From Opisthorchis felineus (Eukaryota; Platyhelminthes; Trematoda; Opisthorchiida; Opisthorchiidae), in NCBI GenBank assembly GCA_004794785.1, contig SJOL01002982.1, positions 1 to 64,000 of the forward strand: 64,000 nt of DNA. Reading direction: 5' to 3'. Made by a program: the position numbers and the translations under genes. The notes beneath the pieces were generated by a model, which was not told the origin of the DNA, searched no databases, and saw only the letters and a program-made list of their open reading frames with translations. The number at the start of each line of letters is the position of its first letter. The first letter of the stretch is position 1. Below are positions 38,651 through 48,240 of this stretch, one piece after another.

Positions 38651-38734
38651 TTGTTGATCAGATGGCTGTTGATCTGTTCGCCGAGCTTGGCAATTGGCTT
38701 GCAAACGTTTCGTCACCATACGAGGAGACATCAT
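38651..38734 (-). repeat. PLE2 terminal repeat arm, left
   Basis: 84-bp arm starting TTGTTGATCAGATGGC on the + strand and ending GAGGAGACATCAT; inverted partner at 39765-39848. Five mismatches counted by eye. It belongs to the same repeat family as 29961-30058. Confidence 0.9.
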
Positions 38735-38740
38735 CAGTGC
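38700..38740 (-). ncRNA. Hammerhead-like ribozyme motif in the PLE2 terminal repeat
   Basis: Minus strand: GCGCA, then CTGATGA (38737-38731), a short imperfect stem II (GTCTCC against GGTGAC), then GAAAC (38711-38707) followed by GTTTGC. The first GUU after GAAAC can be the GUH cleavage triplet if helix III is the palindrome ACGU formed between two molecules. Bases GCA before CTGATGA can then pair with UGC after GUU as stem I. An extra U follows CTGATGA and stem II has a mismatch, so activity is uncertain. Hammerheads in Penelope-like elements are established knowledge; this one is inferred from the sequence. Confidence 0.6.
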
Positions 38741-38777
38741 GCAGTTGCGAGGGTACTTCTTCCTTGCCTGCGTGCGC

Positions 38778-39079
38778 TTATATAGCAGTTGAAGACTATC
38801 TGTTATCTTCTAACGTGAGTGGCTACTTGGAGTGTAACGCTTTTCGTGAATCTATTGGTCCATTTGTGAGCTTTGTTGCGTTGTGGTCTGCGTCCCTTTG
38901 TGTTGATTGGCTATCCCAACGCCCTCTATTTTTAGTAGTTTGTTCTCTGGCCTTGATTGTCATTGCGTTGCGGTCTGACTTTCTCGAGATTGATTGGTTG
39001 GTTGTACCATCCCTATTTTCTCCATTGGAACGGTTAGTGTCTCTGCGTCCGCCGGCCGATTTGGTGCTTTGGTTTATTG
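38778..39079 (-). promoter_or_regulatory. PLE2 promoter-like region: five CCAAT boxes and a TATA box
   Basis: On the minus strand, CCAAT occurs at 39079-39075, 39028-39024, 38997-38993, 38910-38906 and 38858-38854, followed by TATATAA at 38784-38778. The hammerhead-like core begins about 40 nt after the TATA box, so a transcript starting about 30 nt downstream would begin just before it. The layout fits a pol II promoter inside the terminal repeat, typical of a self-propagating retroelement end. Confidence 0.6.
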
Positions 39080-39139
39080 GTTGTGCGCCTCCTCCAATCA
39101 AATCGATGTACCCGTTTGAATGGGGCTTTTCTGCTTCTC

Positions 39140-39760
39140 TTATGAGCTCCTCGTCTGATTACTTCTGTAGCTCGAAGCTCCGTGGTCCTGGCGTTCTCTT
39201 ACTCTTAGTGGTTGGTAAATTGGATCAATTTCGATATGTTTGTTGATAACTTCTTCAGTGGAGTACCACGCTTCCATAAATTCACATTCTTTCTTCGTTC
39301 TTGCTTGAGCCAGTATGCGAACACCGCTCCAGTCAAACTCGTGTCCTTCCTGATCTTTGTGTACGGAGATGAGGGGAAATTGATAGTGTCTTTCAGCGGC
39401 AAGCTTGTGTTCGTGTATTCTGGTGGAGAGCTTCCTTCCCGTTGGTCCTATGTACCGTTTGTCGCAGTCCTTGCATTGGATCCTGTATATGACATTGTTC
39501 TTCGTCATTGGATCTAATTTCCCTTTGGGTCTTGATAGTGTCCCCCGCAAAATGTGCGCAGGCTTGTAAGCGACCGTTGTATTATGCCGTCGTAAGAGCC
39601 CTGCCGTCATTTCAACGGTATTCTTGATGTATGGGAGTGTGACTCGTTTGCTTCCATTTTGTGCTGCTGAATTGATCGTATTTGGCTTCCTGAGTGATCT
39701 CCAAATGAAATTCCTCAGGTGCCATTTTTTCTGAAATAATTTCTACAGGCGTTTCCCTTC
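39140..39760 (-). CDS. PLE2 GIY-YIG endonuclease, N-terminally truncated polyprotein
   Basis: The clean frame from the Met at 39608 is 156 codons. The same frame continues upstream (LFQKKWHLRNFIWRSLRKPN, NGSKRVTLPYIKNTVEM) to a TAG near 39745. The nuclease signature is NNVIYRIQCKDCDKRYIG, then PTGRKLSTRIHEHKLA; the YIG Gly and the following Arg are intact. It continues EGHEFDWSGVRILAQ and ends ECEFMEAWYSTEEVINKHIE, the family's conserved Glu and Asn-Lys-His positions. In active elements this domain nicks target DNA. The RT partner is missing, so the copy is not autonomous. No start codon or ribosome context is proven; expression is doubtful. Confidence 0.8.
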
Positions 39761-39764
39761 TTCA

Positions 39765-39848
39765 ATGATGTCTCCTCTTATGGTGATGAAACGTTTGCAA
39801 GCCTATTGCCAAGCTCGGCGAACAGATCAACCGCCACCTGATCAACAA
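39765..39848 (+). repeat. PLE2 terminal repeat arm, right (inverted)
   Basis: Reverse complement of 38651-38734 with five differences. The first hammerhead box is degraded here (TCAATGA for CTGATGA) and the second is preceded by GAT instead of GAC, so this arm is unlikely to cleave. Confidence 0.88.
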
Positions 39849-39890
39849 CCAATAAACTCACCCGAGCTACCAATAGTTCAACACATTACC

Positions 39891-39903
39891 AACCCGAGGT
39901 ATT
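39891..39903. repeat. Target-site duplication of PLE2 (right copy)
   Basis: AACCCGAGGTATT, identical to 38636-38648. Confidence 0.9.
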
Positions 39904-40236
39904 TTATCGACCTCATGAATTATTTGTATTTTTCTCGGCGCACCCTGAATCCATACTCTTGAATACGATCAAGCCCGTAATGAAGGCGCTGTCACGATTC
40001 GTCGGGGTTGGAACGCATGACAAGGAGATTGCCCAGCAACACTGGTCCAGTTCCTGGTCCACAATGAGCAAGACTGCATACGATACTAGGTGTTTCAACC
40101 TGAAAACCGGTTCGGTATTAGGGGGGAGATACAGTCTGGCTTTCGCTTTTATACGCCTTCCAAGCTCATCGGTGAATATGGGTGCATAGCATTGCAGGAG
40201 GCTCTCGAGTGAACGCTTGAGTGTGTTCACTGGCAC
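39904..40236 (-). pseudogene. Gypsy RT N-terminal segment (before the insertion)
   Basis: Minus strand: SLLQCYAPIFTDELGR, KAKARLYLPPNTEPVFRLK and HLVSYAVLLIVDQELDQ form the conserved entry into Gypsy RT. The next part (about 90 codons in the usual family, including the catalytic YxDD) is deleted. The sequence resumes in another frame as EYGFRVRREKYK, a stop, then FMRSIKYLG. The insertion of PLE2 follows at KYLG. Confidence 0.82.
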
Positions 40237-40439
40237 CTCCGCGTGCTGCGCGCATGAGATTGTAACTAGGCTTTTTCACTAGATTCAGCTTAACGATCCA
40301 ATCCAACCCAATGGTATCAAGCTTGGGGCATGGCCTCAAGTAGCATGTGGCTTAGGCTGTCGAGCCAATAAACGTTATGGAGCAAACAACCTCAGCACTC
40401 AATTTCAGCTTACCGCCAGAAGCATTATGGGCCCAATGT

Positions 40440-40600
40440 TCAGTCGGTTTCATATGCGGCTTACCAATTAATTTCCACGTCAGTTAGCTCAGCAGCGTGA
40501 TGTCCGAGTCTGTATCAAGCTGCGAACGAAATGGCATGTTGTTGATACGAATAGTCACAAACTTCCTTCGGGGAGCAAAATAAACTTTGAATTTCGCTGT
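40440..40600 (-). pseudogene. Gypsy aspartic protease fragment
   Basis: Minus-strand frame: RRKFVTIRINNMPFRSQLDT followed by DSDITLLS. The LDTxSD motif corresponds to the catalytic LDTG/LDTxS active site of retrotransposon aspartic proteases, which cut the gag-pol precursor. It lies between gag and RT as expected. Stops follow, so this is not an active protease. Confidence 0.65.
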
Positions 40601-40644
40601 CAGCGAGTTGAACCACGTTTTGTACGCTCCATGGTGATGTACTA

Positions 40645-41530
40645 TTAGCTGTGGTATCTTAGATTGACATATTTATTATTTGTGGCCACGACGGCTGCAC
40701 CTGGAACATATATGACGTCCGAACTGGCAATAAAGAGCGAAATGCCGCTTACAACAGTGCCAGAAACTTGCTGGAATATTGCTTTGTTTTCAACCGGGCT
40801 TGTTCTGGAACTTCTTGGAGCGCTGGGGCTGATTGCGTGGACCCAGCTGCTGGAAGTGGCAGGTGAATGACTGGTTATAGCCATATCACGCTTCAGATTG
40901 ATGAGGCGTTGATATCCGGTGGTGAGTATCTGCAACGCCGTATCAGCATCCTGTCCAATTCTGTGGGGCAACCTGATTCTGATGTCTGCAACTTGGGATG
41001 ACTGGAGGCCGGATACAAAAATGAGGCCTTGAACTAGTTCTCTATCATTTAGATGAGCTTCAAACGCTCGCATTCCCAATTGCCAACACTGGCAAACGTG
41101 ATGAAATCGTCATCGCCTTTCTTGACAAGTTTGAGGCATTGGTAATGGATATTGAACAGCCATGTTTGATAACCGAATATCTGCGACAGTGTTCTAATCG
41201 CTTCATCAAAGCTGAGGTCACGGGATGTCTTGGGGAGAATGAAGTTTGTATAACGTCCATGCTCCAGTGTTCCAAATTTTCGTAGCAATAATCTGACTTT
41301 CCATTTGGAGTAGAACTTAAAAAAAACAGTTTTAAACATATCTTCGTACCGCTTGAACCAGGAGTCAAAAGTGTAACCAGAAATGGGATCACATGCGAAC
41401 CCTGTGGTTGAGACTGCGGCTGCCTGAGCTGAAGAAACAGAAGGCTCCCTGATACTATCTGCTGGTATCTGAATATGCAGTCTGTGAGTCAGTGATTCGA
41501 TGAGCTTCAGTTATGCTTCTTCAGTTGCAT
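40645..41530 (-). pseudogene. Gypsy gag pseudogene
   Basis: Minus strand. An ATG at 41530 begins MQLKK but a frameshift follows. The long frame then reads GYTFDSWFKRYEDMF, KWKVRLLLRKFGTLEHGRYT, DEAIRTLSQIFGYQTWLFNI, YQCLKLVKKGDDDFITFAS and, after another shift, VQGLIFVSGLQSSQVADIRI and TGYQRLINLKRDMA. A zinc-knuckle region survives in the +1 frame as FWHCCKRHFALYCQFGRHIC then SRCSRRGHK. Gag forms the particle and binds RNA through the knuckle. Confidence 0.8.
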
Positions 41531-43589
41531 TTGTTGCGGTAATACTCGGAACTGATTAGATTCGACTGACATCGCGGGTTCCCATTGGCTAATTGTGATA
41601 ACGGTAGTGTCTCAGCACAGTTCCCGGCCCGATCCTCGCAAGCTAGCGTTTTTCAGCAAAAGAAACACATGCACAGCATGTTGTATTTAAAGTATAGGCG
41701 GCGATAACACTGAAAATTCGGACGCCTTCTGGACGTGGCATTGGGAACCGGCATTCAGCGGATATTGAATGGTGATTGGCTATTGGGTCCAAACTTTCGG
41801 CCAATCACAGATCGCCTTGATGCTGGACCAGCAAATGACCCAATCTGGCTAATCACTGCAGGTTAGGCTTCTTGGCCGTAACAGCGCTTAACTGAGGGCA
41901 GTAAAGTGGATTCGGTGCAGGATTCCGCCTAGCAGTACTTTATACAATCTTTTTACAGAAGTTCTGCTGCAATTTTGTGGCACCCGAAAACGTGCACTTT
42001 TGAAATGCTGTTTCTTGAGTGCACCAAACCCGGTCAAGCATGTGCTTCAACCTAAGCTTTCAGCCTGAATTATTACGTGCTTTCTATTTAAGTGCATGCT
42101 ATGACAAGGCACTAATCAATACTGTGCGAAGCCGGAAGAAGTCACCCACATGGTCGAGCATGCCAAATGTTTTGCCTCTCGCTTCCAAAGACCCTCTTCA
42201 TGTTCATCTATCAGTGTACGAATCTGGCTCTCTGCAGCTGCCTGCGGAGACAATCCTCTGGACTACTTGCTTTCAAGATGTTCAGTCTTGGCCAAATTGG
42301 TCAGTAAATCAGACGGTCTTGATGAATCAACACAATGTTATCGAAATGATGTTGGCTGTCGGTGCTATAACTGACCCTGAACAAAATAAAATCATGGAAA
42401 ATGCGTAAGTTACGGGTCATCGGCCTCCGTGAGCTGAAAACCGCCCCACCGATGAGGGACTTTCCCTTGTAGGGAAAAGTACACCAGCAGATATTTTCAC
42501 ATGACTGACATGCCTTCTTGTTTTTCACTGGATCAACTTCGTACCCACTGGCTTTGGTATGCGGGCGTTGTCTCGGTAGCGAACACCATGTGTGAAAATG
42601 TTATCGCGGAAGACGGCTTCACGTGCTCTATCCCAAAATTTAGCTGCAATAGATGCATCTTTATTGAAATGTTCAGCATACCAAAGTCTGATATCAAAAG
42701 GCTGCTTGACAGCAGACAGTATCATAGTAATGGAATCAATCAACCGTGAACCAGGATTGATTAACCAAAAAGTAATGTGGAGTTAAAAATCGATACAGTT
42801 GACAACGTGCACCTAAAAGTGATCGATAGAAGCGAAGGTGCATCACACCATGTTAGGAAGGGAAAAAATAATATATGAGCGGCTTCAAAATAAATAACAC
42901 GCCTTTCTAAGATCACATATCCTGCTTTTTACCATCCAACACATCTGAATTCGTTGGGATAGGTGTACTTCGTCCAAATGAGGACGGAACTTCTCTCTAG
43001 GACAGTCCAGCGACTGGTTGTTTTTCTGTTGCAGCGCTCTCCAATCACATCCTCTTTGCCTACAGCTTTCCACCGCGATATGGTGGACTGTTTTTGCCTG
43101 AATTAGACCGCGCAAATATTTCTTAGACGTATTTTAGCCAAAATATAGGCATCTAGGTTGGTCCTAACCGAGTCTTCATAGTTTCTTCAACCAGACCGCC
43201 ACCATCACATACCGCATAACTGAGTCGTTTCGAGCGATCGCAGTTGGTTAATCGTTGTTGAGGTGAGACCCCATAAGGTTTTCTTGCTTCTTCGTATTTT
43301 TATTTTGTTTTTGCACGGTGTTAACTTCGTTTATGAGGTCTCCAAAGTGTCTGACAGTCCTGCGGTTTATTCCGTGTTGGAGGCTCATGCGGCTCACCAA
43401 ATTACCCAATTATTTCTCCTAAAGCACATTGTTGTAGGGCAACACACAATGAACACAAATTTTTTTACTGAGTTGAAACCACCTGTCATTATTGTCGTAT
43501 ATCTTTGATATATAATTAATATGACTCAGTGAACGAGGCGTTACGGATCGTTCTTCAGAAGCTCAGCCGTGCCGGAAAAATGTCAACAT
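41531..43589. other. Possible 5' LTR remnants, then unclassified
   Basis: 41540-41900 contains several ATTGG/CCAAT pentamers and TTTAAATAC on the minus strand and may be the worn Gypsy 5' LTR. A 72-codon minus-strand frame at 42525-42743 (WYAEHFNKDASIAAKFWDRA, then REAVFRDNIFTHGVRYRDN) and another at 42885-43115 look more protein-like than their surroundings. I recognise neither. Confidence 0.35.
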
Positions 43590-43690
43590 TATAAAATCGC
43601 TTCACTTCTATATGAGGGCTCAAACACATTCGTATGGTAATGCGATGTACGGATTGGATGATCCTAAAGCCTAACGAAATGTTTGGGTTT
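43590..43690 (+). repeat. Dispersed repeat family R4, partial copy
   Basis: TTCGTATGGTAATGCGATG then TACGGATTGGATGATCC matches the right part of 36690-37080. Confidence 0.5.
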
Positions 43691-45107
43691 TGAAGATGTA
43701 CCAGGGTTACCGTGGGCTAGTTAGCAGTAAGGCTATGTTCCCTAAATAAAACGTCTGGAGTTTTCCGACTTACAGCAAACAGCAGGCTTAGAATCCCATG
43801 GTAGACCGAATTCCATACGATGGTTTGATCTGCGAAAAAAACTCTAATGAAACTGAACTGTTTAGACAAAATTGCTGAATAGCTTACCCCATTAAGTTAA
43901 AATGACATGCATCAGACAGGCCGATGAAACCGTCCACTACAGAAAAGTTGGGGTCCTATATTCTTCGGACTAGATGACATTCGGCGGATTCTGTTACTCG
44001 GGGGGCCCGCAAGACTGATATGTGTATATATTAATACCATTGATTGGTACTTCACACACCACGAAGTTTTGTAAGGAAGCCCTTCATTTATGGTTTTCCA
44101 CTGCTGCTCATGGTAGTTGGACGCAACCATGAGCTTTAACCTTCCACCCAGCACATGTTTTTTGCCTTGCTTTATTCAAGTTTCTCATAGTCGCGTAATT
44201 TTTGGATGACGATGATGATGGAAGCTAGGCAGTTGGAGGTAGACACAGTATTCTGTCAAGTCACAACACTTACAAAAAGAACATCATGTTTTTCTAATGG
44301 TGCTCCAATGCGATCAGTACATGCATACTGCAGTAGGACCTTAGTAAAGTGATGTATGATTATGTTTATTAATTAATTTCCAGTCGTCACAGCTTATCTC
44401 TCTGGCATTCTACATTCTGAAGATCCCAAACAATTTGTCCAAATGGGCATTTTCTCGGTTGTAAGAGGTGGGTTTGCAAAGCTTTTTGGTGACTTTTGTC
44501 TGCGTCGAAGACGATGTTCAAGATGGCTGGGGTTCTCAGCATGGGTCACTGCAGGTGTAAACACTGCCCAATAATCAAACTGAGCACCTAATATTCACCT
44601 TGGACACACTACGAATGATGTTCGGGCATAGAAGTTTCACCCACTTTGGAGCACTCCGTTCTAAGGACAACAGAATTCCATAGGGTACCCTGCCCATAAG
44701 ACGCTGGAGCGGAGCCAGTAAGTAGTTTAACTAAGGGGTTCCATACTGAGGAAGACTGACAATGACTCGTAGTAATGGTTGTTGATTTGTTCGCTGAGCT
44801 GGGAATTTCGATCGCAGTAGTGGATATGCGAACTGGCCTGATCATGAAAAATGTACCGATGAAGTACACAAATTCGGAACAGCTTGTAAAGTAAATCTTG
44901 ACGTCTGCTACTAAAGGATGAAGTAGTCCCTTCCAACAACAGACACCACCGACATTAAATAGAAATGCACTTCTTGGAGTTGTTCCCTACGTGAGGTAGT
45001 GGGAGTAGGACTGTGCATCCCGTTCCTTTATGAGGAACTCTTGCGAATTACAACTCCTGTGTTTGCTTTTCGCTTGCTGTTCAGCCTACTATCAGAAGGT
45101 AGTGTAG
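43691..45107. other. Unclassified, with a Penelope terminal-repeat remnant near 44779
   Basis: No gene supported. The minus strand at 44815-44779 (TTCCCAGCTCAGCGAACAAA then TCAAC) resembles the PLE2 arm (GCCAAGCTCGGCGAACAGATC). It is too short and worn to show a hammerhead core. Confidence 0.4.
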
Positions 45108-45350
45108 CTTGAGGCAATCTTTGATAGAAGAAAAGGAGGTTTCCCACAACCGTATTTATAAAGGGATCACAGGAATTTCCACAAGGTCAGGCTAAAGCCT
45201 TCCTGATAGGGTGACAAGCGCCGAGCCGGAAATGCTCGCTCCTTATTGACCAATAAGGGCATCTTTTTTGGCTCGCCACCGTTTCATGACACATCTGTTC
45301 AATCAGCGTGATGTTCGCTTACTTCGAGGGCATTGCCTCCGAACAAACTC
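45108..45350. repeat. Dispersed repeat family R3, copy 2
   Basis: Same orientation and landmark order as 1312-1565 (GTAGCTTGAGGCAATC, CAACCGTATTTATA, TTTCCACAAGGTCA, GACCAATAAGGGCAT). Confidence 0.55.
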
Positions 45351-46000
45351 CTTCTTAAGAGCTCTGCTTGACAGTGATCATGAGTAACCACATGCTGCAC
45401 GAGGCCTTTTGAAAACCACTTTGGTACTGTCCATCACAAAGAAACACTGTGGATTCCAAGAAATGTCCTCTATGGTGTCAATCGTTTGCGAGAGGACGAC
45501 TAGTATTTTCCGTCTGACGTGCCCTGTTATTATTTAGAGAAACCTTAGTTGTTTGTGGATATTTTCAACCGCTTTTGCGGAAATCTGGTTACCGTGCCCA
45601 CTTTGACTGGTTTAAACATTCCAGGCATTCAGGGGGCTTAAACAGGTTTAAGTTAGGCATACACAGTACTGGCCTCACATACAAACAACTTATTCGCGTG
45701 AAAATCTCCAAGGTACTTTATTTGTCTCCCATACAGTTCTCTTCCAAGGAAACAGTCCTTGGGATCGTAGACGATATACACTTTCGTTCCCAAGACGCCC
45801 ATCTTTCACAAAAAAAAAACAGGATTAGTCTTCACAGCTGGCTTGCAAGAAGGGTAACACAGCGTCGGTTGGTACATCATCCTGAGAAACCAGCGGCCTC
45901 TTCTTGAGTGCATTTGACCCGACTCCGCTGAAACTTAGGCTAAAGACAGACACACCGCCGTTCATTAGAACCAGCCACAGTTTCGGTATGGAGCTTTTGC
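45351..46000. other. Nothing recognised
   Basis: A 110-codon + frame (45575-45907) has no motif I know. Confidence 0.35.
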
Positions 46001-46165
46001 CCTGTAAATGAAATCAATCTATGCAAAAAAGCCTAGGGGCACCGTATGGCAGTTTCATCCTTGTCGGGAATCATCCACGGCGCGCATCTCACGAATCCCC
46101 AGGAAGAACTCGCAAAATCCGGGCTAGCATTTGAAGACCAAACCGTTCAGCCACGAGCGGCATAA
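46001..46165 (-). repeat. SINE-B copy, left member of a second inverted pair
   Basis: CCTGTAAATGAAATCAATCT, CACCGTATGGCAGTTTCATC, GAATCATCCACGG, then the worn head (GCCACGAGCGGC). More diverged than the copy at 31528. Confidence 0.65.
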
Positions 46166-46422
46166 ACAGCTCGTACTAAGCAGGAGTTGGCGTCACTTCA
46201 ATCAGCGAATCCACATCACGTGTTGACTAGTAGCTCGAGTGACGACTTCTCATATGGGAGGCCCACTCGTTTTGTGAATTATTCTTCCCTCTCAGCTACC
46301 CATAGCTTGTTGATAGTATGGGGAGATTTCAGATGACTGCATATCCTGTCCAAATGTGAATTTATCGCACTACTGATCAGTCGTTCGCGGCCGAATAAAA
46401 TGGTCTTCAGCTACCATCCAGC

Positions 46423-46533
46423 AGGTCACCTAGAGTTTGGTGAGATACGCACTGCTTTTGATTCCCAACAAGGAAGAAGCAGCTGTAAAGTGCTTCTCGG
46501 CTTTTCGTAACAGACGGGCCTCATTTACGGGAC
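46423..46533 (+). repeat. SINE-B copy, right member of a second inverted pair
   Basis: GATTCCCAACAAGGA, AGCTGTAAAGTGCTTCTCGG, CTTTTCGTAACAG and CTCATTTACGGGAC. It faces 46001-46165 across about 257 bp. Confidence 0.65.
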
Positions 46534-47784
46534 GAAAGCTTAATTAAGCTCGTACTATTAAAAAGCTTGAAAATCAATATCTATCCATTTCCTAATCATG
46601 GTAATTATTTCCGTCATCATATTAGGATAAATACTAGTGACAAATTATGAAGTTTGACTGGGTAGACAAAATAGTACCCTCATAATAACCCAGATGACAA
46701 GAACTGAGGGCCGTTATGACGGTTCGTAGAATGTCTTAGTCACATGGATGCAAGAATGTGGAACGGTTGATGCATTCATGATCTCTGCACTCAACAAGTT
46801 GCTTGAAACAGCCAGATTCAACCAAACATTCATTACGCCCTACTCCATATTGGTCACCCACCCTAAGAGGAGGCAATCCTCTGGTATCTCCTATAAATAT
46901 TTCCCCGAAGGGGGAGTACCGTGCCCATGACATTTTTGGAGGACAAGCACTGTCTAGGCAAAGACCCAGCTTCTTTTGGCTCCATTAGCCTAGTTGTAAC
47001 TTATGGACTAGTTTTGTGAAAGTTCAACACTCTGCTTCCATGCCTCACTCGCACAAAATTTCGTAAGTCTCGTGTTTTCTTTCGCGGTGTTTAGCATCAG
47101 AACAACCAAGGAAAAGGTCAGTAATGTCCAATTTGGTAAAAGCTGATCAGCTGCTTGGACAGTGTCGACCTACGAGATAAATTCAGACTGTCATGTCATT
47201 CAGCAAACCTTCAGATACAGTAGAGTTAGTCTACTCTGTTTTGACGCCAAAGTGCTGTTGGGACCTGAAACCGACACTAATTCGGTAGATCTGATGAATT
47301 TTCACACTACATACGATGTTCTTTCCAAACACCGTTGTTAGTGTTCTAAGGTTATCCATGTGAGCTTCTCACAAATACACTGTTCTGTCGGCTGTGCACA
47401 GCCCTTCGCTACGACTCCTATCGATAAACCCAGGAAAGAGGGTAGGTACGAAGTACTTTGCAATGAAATGGATCGACCATCCCGAGGTCACACGAGGGGA
47501 TGATGACAATGTTGGCAAGCAAACGTACAAGAACATTCGCCAGAAAAAATGAGTGGTTGGTAACTTTAGCTCAGTGGCTTAGGTTCACATGAGAAATGTA
47601 TAGCAGTACTACCTTGTGATGAAAGTGAGTTTTCCTTGTAAATCTTCGAATATTGTATTTATTTTAGAATTTCGCACGACCCCCGGTCAGTAAAGAATCT
47701 GTTTGTACCCTATACCGGAATGCCTAGTATCCCTAACCTCAAAATATGGTTGCTATCTTCTACGCCTGATCATATCGGATATTT
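46534..47784. other. Nothing recognised
   Basis: AT-rich in part; no supportable gene. Confidence 0.35.
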
Positions 47785-48240
47785 ATGAACTGGATTGCCA
47801 GCGGAAGTAGACTATCAACAGTTGTTTCCTCACGAAGATTCTTTGACAACCGTGTTGCCATACCACGCAAAATTCAGTATCAAGCAGTGAAGGATTTTCA
47901 CGGAGAACGGCCTGAAACTAGCAGAATGAAAAGCATCGCTCGAAGCTGTACCCATTGGTCCACCAATGATGCGACCTTTGACAAACTTTACTACAGATGC
48001 CTGCTCCTGGTTTTCGATGCCTTCTCAAATTGGTCAGAAGTGTTTATGGCAAGCCGGGCCTCGACTGCAGAAGCTATGGACTTTCTGTATGGTTTGGAGT
48101 TGCTTCTGACAGATTGTGGAGCTCAGTTTGCAGCTCATGGGCTTGCTCTTTTCTCGAGAGGTTCAACTCGCGTAGCTTACCTTGTCATCCGCAATCCACT
48201 GCCATGCTACAGAGTTGTTATCTATAAACAAAGCTTATGA
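47785..48240 (+). pseudogene. Ty3/Gypsy integrase relic
   Basis: 151-codon frame with fragments of a Gypsy integrase: SRMKSIARSCTHWSTND (HHCC-proximal RMKSIARSYxxWP block), LLLVFDAFSNWSEVFMASRA (VVVDAFSKWPEV catalytic core), STAEAMDFLYGL, and TDCGAQFAAHGLALFSRGST (the SDNGTQF block with the second catalytic Asp). The PYHPQSNG block survives in another frame as LPCHPQSTAM. A deletion removes the region between the HHCC part and the core. It differs in sequence from the element at 37235 and lacks other domains. Confidence 0.72.

Larger units (their letters stand above)
38649..39890 (-). mobile_element. Penelope-like element PLE2 inserted in Gypsy RT
   Basis: 1,242 bp bounded by the 13-bp direct duplication AACCCGAGGTATT. 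On the minus strand it carries a GIY-YIG endonuclease frame, followed by five CCAAT boxes, a TATA box and a terminal repeat with a hammerhead-like core. Both ends carry an 84-bp arm in inverted orientation (38651-38734 and 39765-39848; 79/84 identical by eye). The right arm has 42 further bases before the duplication. The RT domain is absent (5' truncation directly upstream of the endonuclease), a known outcome of Penelope integration, as are direct or inverted terminal repeats. It is younger than the Gypsy it disrupts. Confidence 0.92.
37235..41530 (-). mobile_element. Ty3/Gypsy LTR retrotransposon, split by a Penelope insertion
   Basis: Read right to left the order is gag (41530-40645), protease (about 40600-40440), RT N-terminal part (40236-39905), PLE2 insertion, RT end/connection (38635-38460), RNase H (38400-38149) with tether, and integrase (about 37680-37235). 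The fixed order gag-PR-RT-RH-IN is that of Ty3/Gypsy. Frameshifts and stops occur in every domain. The catalytic palm of RT is missing between VDQELDQ and the EYGFR..REK block. CCAAT and TTTAAATAC sequences near 41680-41880 may belong to the 5' LTR, but no LTR pair was delimited. The family resembles the fluke CsRn1 lineage (recall, not tested). Confidence 0.88.

Noticed and set aside
38521..39246. Longest + strand open frame near the Gypsy/PLE region (241 codons)
   Set aside because: It runs antisense across the Gypsy RT segment, the target duplication, the PLE2 terminal repeat and the end of the endonuclease frame. Each of these reads as a known domain on the minus strand, so the + frame is a shadow.
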